The notes under the pieces were generated by a model. The model had not been told where the DNA came from. It saw nothing but the letters and a program-made list of their open reading frames with translations, and did no database searches. From Fragum whitleyi (Eukaryota > Mollusca > Bivalvia > Cardiida > Cardiidae): 64,000 nucleotides of DNA. Positions 46,989-58,900 of this stretch are shown here, piece after piece (position 1 is the stretch's first letter; each line of letters starts with the position of its first letter). The translations under genes and the position numbers were made by a program. The stretch is taken from assembly GCA_948146395.1 (NCBI GenBank), contig OX411559.1, forward strand, positions 34,676,215-34,740,214, written 5' to 3'.

Positions 46989-49900
46989 GTCAGTGTGAAA
47001 CACCTTCTTGTTGATCATAATGATTAAATGAAATGAGCCTGTGTATGACATTGCCAACAATTTGAAGTGTGCGTGATGTGCAAACATTGAGCAACGTAGA
47101 CAGCCACCTACTGTAAATGTATTGTTACTTGATGGTACCTGATGGTACATGATGGTGTAGAAGTACTTTGAGACTTTATCTATCTACTAAACGCATATAT
47201 AGCGAAGACTATGGTCAGGCAGTGCAGATGCACAGGCTGGAAAGAGTCTTTGCTTTATGCACATTTGAAATCTATGGGCAACTTCATCTGCCATGCCTGC
47301 AGAATGTTCGAGAACAAAGGAAACATGAGTGCGGACCCCTTTAACTTAATAGACAATTTGTTTGTGTATTCAATTGGTAATTTGGATATCTTATCCGCCA
47401 TGCTTGTGGAGTATTTGAGAATATAGTAATCACAAGATAAGACCGACTTTATAACATATACCATTTGTTTGATTTTATATCTAATTTTAGACCACGCTTG
47501 AAGCAAATTAGCCAATCAGAGAACAGAATTTCAAAAATATATATCACAGATACAACTCCGAGCGTTTTATTTACAGATAAACGGTTGTAGTGTGTCTTGC
47601 ACGTGAATCTCGACAGGTTTCTGGGCCGGGTCATTTCAAAAAGATGACGAGCAATTTATACAGCTCTTTTTTTCCAAAAGACTTTTGACAGCCGCAAAAG
47701 TGCAAAAGGTCTGAAAGTGGTAACGTAAATACATTCATGAATAATTTCAGCATATTCACACTTGATTAGAGTAATATCAAAGCGAGATTTACTCTTTTTC
47801 ATAATTAAGATGTTCGGGTAAAAAATACAGATAATGTTAGAAAAGCGTGGTCTAAGTCAGATAGAAAATCTCGTGCCGCGGTATATGGGAAATAGACACT
47901 CGCTAACGCTCACGAGTGTCTATTTCCCATATACCACGGCTCTCGTTTTCTATCCTATACGTATTCGTTTGTATTTTATCCGCCATGCGCTGGGAAATAC
48001 AGAAAAAAACATAAGCGAGGCCATTCTGAGTTATATAAGTTATTTGTTTAATTATTTTAACTTTATACTCGCAATTAAATATATTTCGTAGATGATTTTA
48101 TCCGAACACAGAAACTATGATTGATACTCCACCTCCCGAAGTATATAAGCCATTTGTTTAATAGCGTTTTTAATTGTTTCGTAAGGTAACTTCTTTGATT
48201 TTCTTACGGAGTATTCGGGAACACAGAAAAAATGAGTGAGAACCCCCTTAAGTACAACGGCCATTTGTTTTATTAAACATCTAAATTTTATTGAAGGTAA
48301 CTTCATTCGTCATTCCTGTTGAGTATTCGGGAACACAGAACAAATGGGTGAGAACCTCAATCACAACATAGGCCATTTGTTTTATCATACCTCTGAATTT
48401 TTATCGAAGGTAACTTTATTCGTCATTCTTGCGGAGTATTCGGGAACACAGAACATATGAGTGAGAACCCCCTTAATTACATAGGCCATTTGTTTGATTA
48501 TACATGTCTAGATCCACAAATTTAAATGAGTGATCAAAGGTCAATTTTGTCTATACCTGTATAGATAAAATTGACCTTTGGTCACTCACTCTAAATTGCA
48601 GAACTATTAATCTAAATTTTATTGAAGGTAACTTTATTCGTCATTCTTGCGGAGTATTCGGGAATACAGAACACATGAGTGAGAACCCCCTTAATTACAT
48701 AGGCCATTTATTTGACTGTATGGAGATGGGAACCAAATTTAGAATAGAGAATGGAGTCGTTACGTTCACTAATAGGTACATGATTATTATGTTTTTTTTA
48801 AATATCTATTAAAACTGTAAATATTCAAGCAAGAGAGCATTTGGCCCTAAAGCGCTTACCTGAGGTATTGTTTACAAAGGTTGCAAAATTCAAAAAAACT
48901 CCCATGTGTTTGACACTATGACCCACTTGACCCCATTTCGAACTTGCAAAAGATATCAGATAGACAAATATTCTGACCAAATTTCAGAACATTTGGACCC
49001 AATCCAAGGCCTCTTGAGTGCACACAAGGTTTGTCTAAATTTTATCCTGTGACCTAGTTTTTTCCCCTCTCACTTAACCATATTTCAAAATTGTCCGAAA
49101 TAATATGAAAACAAATATTCCGACCAAGTTTCTAATCAAATGGGCAAAAATATGGCCTCTAGGGTGAACACTTTTTTTTCTACAATTTGACCCCATGACC
49201 TGGTTTATATACTTATTTGACTCAAGTTCGAACTCGTCCGAGTGCTGCAATAGACAAGCATACAGGTCAAGTTACAAGTCATTTCGGCAAAACATTTGGC
49301 CTTCAGAGTGTACACATGATTTCTCTCAAATTTGACCTAATGACATAGTTATTGACCCCAATTGACCCTATATCAAACATGTCCGAGATATTATTTAGAC
49401 AAGCATTCTCACCAAGTTTTAAGTAATCTTTAGAAGGCGAGACGTTGACGGTCGACTCACGACGGACGCCGGGCACAACTAGGTCACAAAATCTCGCCAT
49501 GAGCACTACGTGCCCAGGTTAGCTAGAAAATCAAATCGAATGCAATGAAAACTTAAAATAGCTTTGTAAATTCACCTCTGAACCATATAGTTTTTTTTAT
49601 CGCCGACGGGAGAGAGGCAAATGACTTGGACTTACCACTTCGGGCTTTTACGAGCCCGCATCGATACCGGTGTCTGTACGCATGTCTGTCTGCAAAACTA
49701 GACTTTTATTTTTAGATATAACTTCAACATTATTTGATATTTTCATATTTGGCATAGAGTTTTATCTTTGAAATAGACATCTAATGAGGCGCATAATTAA
49801 GTGTGAAAAAAGGTTGCATTGTGAATAGAACATGAAGGTGTCTTAAAATGTCAATTTTATCTGGTCTCGGCAGCGAGAAATGATCATGAATCGGCAAAGC

Positions 49901-52900
49901 CTCGTCATGATAGATTCTCCCAACCTCGACCAGATAACGTTGATATTTTAAGCCACTAACATTAGCCAAAACTTCGCTTTAAAATAATATGCATACTTTA
50001 CACCCTACTTTTACTATAACACTATTCAAATTAAACTGGCTTAGTTTCATGGGCGCTGGACTCGTGAGTGGAGGTTTGTGGTTCGAGCCGCACTGTCGCC
50101 GGGCTGTGTTTATTGGCAAAACATGTGACAGTCAGTTCAAGTTCATCAAGATTTAGAGTTGGGTAGAAGTGGGTTGAAACCAATGTCTCTCTCATGGGCG
50201 TGAAAACATCTACCATTTGTTCAGAATTATAAAACGGTGCAATTTGTTTGAAAATTATATCCCGCTTTGCACGTGCACTTGCGGGGTTTAATTTGAAAAT
50301 AGTTTGTCCCGTTTTGTTATTCTGAACATATGGCTGAATTTTCAAGTTTAAGCTTCCGTTAAATCGAACTATTAACAGTCAGTTGGCTATAAACTAACTA
50401 AACTAGACTTAGTTACGGTGTCCGTATACGGCATCAAGTAAACTTCATCGTTAGGCTGTCACCAAAGAGTTGATAATCGTAGACCTATGTGGGATAGCAG
50501 CTTGATGGTGGTATTGGTGAGAGAAATGCTAGTAATCCATTATGAGGTGCTCCAGGCAACGCGATATATCTGAAAGATATTTGAAAGCAACGTAAAACCC
50601 CTTTCAAACCAACAAACAAATAAACCCTTCATATTCAAATTTTATAGATGGTATGATACAAATGGTAACGACTTTTTCGACCGATATGGGAGAGATATGG
50701 ATAAATCTAGCAACTTTCTTCAAGGGGCATACGCCGATATTGTGAGTATTTAAGGTAGTGGACCCGTAATAGTTCCGCAACATTTCGGAAGTAATGACCT
50801 TGAACAGTGTTAACCGAGGTTTCCTAATGATTTTCATTAGGAAACCTTGGTCAACATTGTTAAAGATCATTCATGAGCTCTGAAATGGTGAGGAACTTTT
50901 ACGGGTCCACTACCTTAACCACTTTCCTGCTTGATCTTAGTTTCAAACATTTTTCCGATTCGGGGACAATTTAACCTGTCTAGCTCAATGTTTTCGTATA
51001 TTAATTTAGAGGAAAACAGGAAGTGTATGCTATGATCAGATTGCACATTGTTGCGGGCTGATCTCAGTCTATACTTTTTGCAAAAGCTTTTTGTTAATCA
51101 GGAATAAATGTATCATGCACAGCGTGCTGAACGGCAATGCGAACCTTCAGGCTAATAGTAATGTAGAGGGTGCGAAGTTTCTTGGGGGCCATCAACTATG
51201 TTTCAAAAAAGGTTTCATGTCTTTTTTGGCTCAGTGTAAATCGAAGGGTCAACGCAACACTATTCTAAGTGCCTATAGATATATAGGCACTTACTATATT
51301 GTTGCAAAGACCCCACTGAGTAAAAGAATAGAAAAAAACCCCAATCAAACTACTTTTTTTTTTATAAAATAGTCATACCATCTTCACGAGTTTAAAAAGT
51401 AATATTTTGCTTTTTTTTCTTCTTAATGGTCAGAACGTGACCCAATTGACCAAGTTCTCACAGATGTACGCCAAGTCCGACAAAGTTAACGAAGTTCCTC
51501 ACGTGAGCTGGTGGCAAATCGGAAACGAGGCTATCGCGATGACAGAGGCCCCTATCGGCGTAATAATTGACCCAAACAACGTGAAGCAGGCGGGTCAAAT
51601 ACAGTATACAGACGATAATTTGGGTTTCGGGTATAAACCAGGGGTTGTATTGACTGACAATCCGGCCCACGAGCATACTGAGAAGGACGGGACACTTTGG
51701 AGTACGGTTAATGTTGCTGAATTCACGTCAAGAACAACTTTGAAACAATGGTAACCACATTAAAACTACAGTTAGTTACATCGTGAAATTGACCTTCACC
51801 CCACTCAAAACCATTCTAACACGCTCACTCAGCACCCCATTCCCTCATTCCAAACACTAACTCAAACCATTCAAAAACTCTCAAACCAATTGAAAATTAT
51901 AGAATCATCAACGTCATTTAAAATAAATTTGGACATAGAAAAATCACGATTTCACTAACATAATTCAAATTATAAGCGTCTGATAGGTTCTTGAAAAATA
52001 GGAAGCTACTTAAAGAACTTGTATGCATATTTTTTAAAGGGAGGTAATCAATATCGCTAATTTTGTTTATCCTAAACAAAATTTGCATTATAGGATTACC
52101 TCCCATTGAATTCACTCAAAACTCGCTCCTCGCACTCATTCAATTTCACCCCTTAATCATTCCAAAATCATTCACCTTGTCAATTTCACGATGTTGTTAA
52201 TTGTACATTATATTTTATGCTGTTGTTCACAACATATAACTCATGTGTACAAACCTTTATGAGACACTATACCCCAAGAGCATCCTTCACAAGCCTTCCA
52301 AGATCAACCTTCAGACGTGTAACCTGATGTAACCTGATCCTGGCTTTCACTGTCTGCTCTTGACTTAATCATTGTGGGAAGAATTAGAGCCAGACTGACT
52401 GAAAAGTCTAAAAAAATGCATTTTAAAAACAAACTTGAAATCAGCAAAATAAGAAATAAGCCACCACTTAAGAGGTAAGCAAAAAGCGATCGTTTAAGAG
52501 AATGCGTGCTTGCTACGCTAACTATGCGACAGACTTCTAGTCAGAACAAACATACACATGTAAAACGCGATCACTGAAACTAATTCAGTCTGATTAAGTC
52601 TAAGCAGATTTACAGGCTGATCTGGATATTTACTTGGCGTACTCGTATATGAAATTGTTTGAAAAGTTACGAACTGGATCGTTTAATTATATTCAATATT
52701 ACGTTTCTAGGATTATATCAAAGCCATAATAATTGTATTTAAAGAATTTTCAGTTGTAATTGTGAATGACTTATGGAACTTAACTTTAGACATCATTTAA
52801 GTTATGCGTTGTGCTTGTGTTCTTAAATCAAATGCTATGCTTATTGTTATCTCGATAGACCGCGGTACGAACAGCTCCGCGGTCTATCGAGATAACAAAA

Positions 52901-55900
52901 AGGCAGAACATTTGATTAAAAAAACAACAAGCAGCGCATACCTCAGATGATGTCTAAAGTGAAGTTCCTCGGTTCAACATATAACAAAATCAGAATCAAG
53001 CCGTACTTCAACATTTATCATGTTGATTTGGATATCTCTAAAGCATGTGTAACGTATAATTAAGACTGGCAAGATTAAAAAAAAATAATTTAACGAATTA
53101 AGACCACGTTTGAAACACAATAATAACAATCTTAATTGCGGAAAGGAGAACTTTGATATCTAATTCCAGGCAAGTAGTGTACAAAGTGGGGGCAGACAAG
53201 AACCGACAGTTGGTCGGAAAATACCCGTTCGCCGATGTAGATCTCACTCGATGTTCGAGACCCGACGCCCCATATCCGGATATGAATGCTCGTTATGGAT
53301 ACCTACATTCGTTCTCGATGACCGAGAACTTTATTATATTACCAACGGCAGCGTACTTGTTTGATCCTTGTGCTTTTGGTGAGATCCATATTTTTTTTCT
53401 ATCTCAGGCAATCGTAAAGTAATCACACTTTTGTCATATAGGTTATTATATAAGATATATAAGTCTTATATAATAACCGCTATGGCTATAACCATATTTT
53501 GAAACAATTGCATTTGGTTCCTACATTCATTTTCTATGACAGAGAGCTTAGAAGAAGCTATCGACTGCATAGTATTTGTTTGAAACTTGCGCCTTGGGTA
53601 AGATCCGTTATTTTGTTTCTCGATTTTTTTTATACGGCGGAAAAGGATTATTCATTTGCTTGACCCCTGACTCTTTTCTGAGCCGACCTTATTTATTTAG
53701 GTCCGAGAACATTCGAGTATAAACGGCAAACGAACCGACTAGCCGTGGCATAATGTTTCTAACCATTTCTCTTGTGAGCAGTTCGGATACCCGATAAGTA
53801 TACTTCACAACTCATTGTTACCGGGATGGCTGACTCGATAGAACCTATTCTTATGTAAGCATTTTTTCTTAGACAAATACTACAAGAAATCGAGCTATCA
53901 TCATTACCTTAGCGCCGTTGGCGTTGTAGATAAGGCTTAAGCGTTTAAAAAGATCACCAATAGTCATTTGTCTGTATTATTGAATATATTTACTTGAAAC
54001 TTGGCATATGTTTGAATCGTCTAAAAAGGAAATAATACTAAAATAGAGACAACCCTGAAAGCAATTTTATAGAATATAGCCCATATAGCCCATTTATTTA
54101 CTTTTCTTTTCTTGCAACGTCAAGACAGTGTTGGTAGCCACATGCGGTGCTCTTGTTTTTTTTTTTTTTTTCTTTTTGAAATCTGTTTTGTGTTGCAATT
54201 ATAACATGTTAGTTTGGGGTTTGTAGGCTTAAAAGAGGGTTGTTCGATATGTACTGTGTATTGTACGATACACAATACATATGGAACAACCCTCGTATTT
54301 CATAAATCTTACTGTGATTCTTCAAGTATGCATCCAGCAATACATAAGATGTCTACTTTTAGCCTAAATATATTATTAAAAGATTAACAACAATTTAATA
54401 GTTATTTGTTCACTTAGCATTGCATAAAATCTAATTTTGATCCGAAAGAAAACAAAAATAGGCCTTTAATCTCTTGTCTTAAATTTCAGTTCGCAATCAA
54501 GTGAATTTACCATTCTTCAAGCGATTTTTCACTTTCGAACCAAAGGGACCTTCAAGGCTGTTGGTTATGAACAAATCGGATGGTAAATTTGTGAAAGCTA
54601 TCGAAACCAGGCCGTTCTTCGCAACACATCAGGTAGGGTCGATTTGATTAATCAAACAATCACTCCCGCACGGTGACCATATTTCCAGATCGACCAGGGT
54701 CCGAAATTATACAACATTTTTTTTGTCTTTTTCTTGTTCTTTTTAACCGAGAATTTACTCAAACTTCACACTCGAATTAAGATTTTTTATCATGCAATGA
54801 AGCCTGTATTGTCCTGATATCACCTGTATGATAACATAACATGATATCAGAAAATCTGTTTTTAGAAAAAATTAGAATACACTTTCACCTGAATTTCTTT
54901 GATTTTTAAGGGTGTGTTAGAATCAAGTGCTGAAAAAATGCATGATAAATAGAATAACAAGTAAGTGTCTTAAAATATCAGTCTTATCTGGTCTCGGCTG
55001 TGAGAAATTGATATGACTTGGCAAAGCCTCGTCATGATAACTTCTCCAAATCTCGACCAGATAACATTGATAATTAAAGACAATAACATGATATTCTCTA
55101 TATCTCAACTTTAATTGTCCGATAATTGTTACAAATGACGTTGGGCCAACTTATTTCTGACCCTGGGCGGGTACTGTTGCCCGCAATATCAGAGTATCTC
55201 TCAGAAAGCGGGCTACCAGCTCTAGACTGGTCCACATATTCGACAGTGAGACCAGTCTACACCCGACCCGAAAGAGGGCCAGAAATAAGTTGGCCCGTAG
55301 ATTTACCGACATAATCATTCATTTTTATGCCCTTATATTAATAAAACAACAGGAATACAGTCCTGCGTTCAGGGCGCTAAAACGGTGCAAACTGTTTGCA
55401 AATTATAACCTGCTTTGCACGTGCACTAGCGCCGTTTTGACACAGAAAACGCAGGATTGGCAAGTGGCAAAACAGTTTTCACCGTTTTGTCATCCTGAAC
55501 GCAGGGCTATTTCAAGTTTTGGGCGCTCTCTTAAGCTACAATCTTGTCTGACTTTAATTTTCAGCTTGGATCCTACGAAGAAGGGGAGTTAATCCATATG
55601 GACATGTTGATGTATAACGATTCTTCCATATATACCTACACGACTTACGTGAAATCCATTTTATCGGAGGTATATAATTTCGGTCCTACTGACTTAAAAT
55701 TTTGTTTCAATCAAATTGCAATTTTGGGGGACACTTTGACTGACACATTTTTTTTGCCAAATGGCACAAATGCAGAGTAGAAATCAGAAAGTGTAGGCTA
55801 AGATCAGACTGCATGTCTATGCAGACTGTTCTTATATATATTATACGTATTTAGTGTTTTGTATGAGAAAAAATATCTAACGAGGTTGGGAGAATTGATC

Positions 55901-58900
55901 AATGTCGTGGCTCTGCCGAGACAATGTTCAATTCTCCCAACCTCGTTAGATATTTTTTCTCATACAAAACACTAAATATGTATTATATTTATCTTCTAAC
56001 CTCAATGATCTTGTTTTCATCGATGTTTCTAACTAAAATGCAAGTTTTTTTTTTAAAAAATAACTGCATTATACCATCGTTCTAAAAATAACTATGTGAT
56101 ATCATAAAAAATATCATATGGGATGTTATCACACGGATATATGTATACATGTAGTTATAAGATAAAGTCTAATACTGTCTACTGGGTCAAAGCTTTTGGA
56201 GTAGCAGGAAAATACCGTGAACCATAACAGACGGACCGTGAACAGTAACAGGCGTTTTTTTTCCATATTTTAGATTAGGTGAAAAGCGAAGTGAGATTAT
56301 CGGTATATTAATATATAATAAGTACTTAGTGTTTTGTATTATAAAAAAATATCTAACGAGGTTGGGAGATTTGATAATTGACGAGGCTCTGCCGAGACAA
56401 TAATCAATTCTCACAACCGAGTAAGATATTTTTCATGCAATACACTTAGTACGTATTATATTTATCTTATAACCTCTATTTTTCTTTTTTTTTTTTTTCG
56501 TCGATGTTTTAAAACTGAAAATCAAGTTTCTGAAAATAACTGCATTATATCAATGTTCTAAAAATAACTATGTGATATCAAAAAAAAAATATCATACGGG
56601 ATGTTATCAGACGGATTTTTGTATAGTTAGAAGATAAAATACAATTCTATTCAGATAGAGAAACCGTAGTACGTATAAAACCCGTCGCATTGGCACAAAA
56701 AACATTTTTGTTGAAACAGGCACGCTATAGCAATCGAAAAAGACAGAAATCAGACTAAGGGTATGCATAGAGCTTGCATGTCTGTTAATACCGCCACTCT
56801 TTTTTTGGCTACCCGGGACAGGGAATTCACATTTTAACATCTTTGTTTAGAACTACCAGGCCCGGCTAGGACAGTCCGCGTCTGGTTTTCAATCATGAGG
56901 TCGTTGGTTCGATCTACAGCACGACCATCTTTCATATCATATTTGAAAATAGTCATCGTCAATAGTGTCAATTGTCTCCCTGAGAAAGGGCGAGTGATAC
57001 GCCTATGCTAGAAGGGCGACTGGTGACTGAGATGAAATGTTTTAGCAGTGCCGTGAGAAACGAAAAGAGACTATGGAAAGGTGCACCAGTCGTTGAATTT
57101 AAATGTAAAACTATCCAAAGCGACGTTTAAACCCATTACATACTATTTAACAAAAAATCGATTCGCTACCACTAGAGATAAAAAATGCCAACACGCTCGA
57201 GATAAAATATGCCCTCTTGTGACGTCATGCAGAGGTGTTGTTACCATCGTATATTTTCTCATTCAAATCACCAAAGGAAGGATAACTGCAAGACAGTCAT
57301 GGGTGCCTTTAAAACAGACACTGGCCACTCATGATATTGGAACGACTCTAAGAGCGAAAACTTAAAGGAATGATACTCAAAACATCGCCGATACACTTTC
57401 CTTAATTTCTGACCTCTCTGTCTTTTGACCACCAATAAAACTCTTTTTACAGACATCCGGTGCTGAACCTTCCATAAACGCACGGATATTGCCTTTATGT
57501 TTCATGTAATAGTAGCATTTTCATTCCACATGGTTTAATAGCGACACTGTAGCTATCTGTAAGTCATGTAGAAAATCCTTTTTTTGCTAAGTATAGTAAC
57601 ATCTAGATACATGTTTTATTAATTTCACAAGTAGCATTCTCACTAATTATCTCCAAATTATTTCCAGAATGTCTATTTTACTGACGTCATGAGAATCACT
57701 ATAAATAGAACAGATTGGAGCCACTCCTTCAAAAATCTGCGTGGCAATGCTGCGCCACAGGCCTTCGAGATGTCCAACATTAACTACGCATACAACACAA
57801 AGAAATATACATACGCGTATATGGTACGCAACTTTGACAGAATAGGACTCAATGCCATCACCAAGGTACATGAATGCTTCTAAGCTTTACTGAAATATGA
57901 AAATAAAAATTATGGTAATCAATTAAGAAAAAGATGATTTTTTGTGCTATCCTGTGCTATCAAAATGGAATATAGTCGTTTTTATAGGTTTAACCCTGAC
58001 CTTTCTATCATTACCGCTTTTGACGTATTATACTGATAATATCAATACGTTGACGTAAACTATATTCGAAGTTATAGTGGAAGCATATTGACCTAAACCT
58101 GGCCTTTGTGATTTAAATAAATTAAATATCGGTCGTTTCTCCTCGGCTAAACACGACTTACCTGCGAATCCAAACGTTAAGTTGGAATGCACGTGTTAAC
58201 CCGTTATCCCCCATGCTGTTCACTGTAACGGCGATATTTGGTCACCCTCGCGAACTAGTGAATCAATCCATAAATTGAGTTTCTTATTTAAAAATCGTAA
58301 GATGCGGGTGAGAAATATACAAATTTTCAAATTTCTTTAAATGCAATTTATGTGTTTTGAATGGAAATGAAATGAAATCCCCTCTCTCAGTAGCAATACT
58401 TGTTTTTGAAATCGAATCGTCTGCTACATGACTAGGCGGTACGTAAACTACTAACTCCATGCATACCTGTAATTTGTGCAGTATATAACGGAATGTCCAT
58501 GCTTGATCGTCACGTGCCGAAGTAGATCTATCTTCGGAATTTATTCATGTGCCTAATTATTTATTCTGCATGAAGGTCAGGTTCAAGTTAATATGCGCCC
58601 GCTATACAAACTCTAAACAATCACCAAAAAATTTCAGATTTTATCTCATTATAAGCTAAAATATAGAAATTACTTCTTTAAATGCACTCCACCACCTTAA
58701 AAAAAGCGACCGCATACTCTAAACGTTCATCATTGATTTGACATTTGGATAAGTTTACGTTCCTGTCCGAATACTTAGATAAATTGTATGATTCAGACAC
58801 AATTTGCACGTTTTTTGAGATACTGTCAGTCCATTGAAATCTTACTTCACATCTTTATTTGTAGCTCAATGTTGATACTGGTGTAGAAATCGAGTACGTA

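Noticed and set aside
46707..47150. 147-codon minus-strand ORF overlapping oxygenase exon 1
   Set aside because: A shadow on the opposite strand of a well-supported coding exon.
48410..48505. Ghost 7 as a genuine mutually exclusive alternative exon
   Set aside because: The frame is open and the acceptor looks good, but the 3' third of the exon and any donor are missing, so inclusion would break the protein. Kept as a ghost.
50031..50345. 104-codon minus-strand ORF
   Set aside because: About half is the CCCTGCGTTCAG hairpin MITE; no domain.
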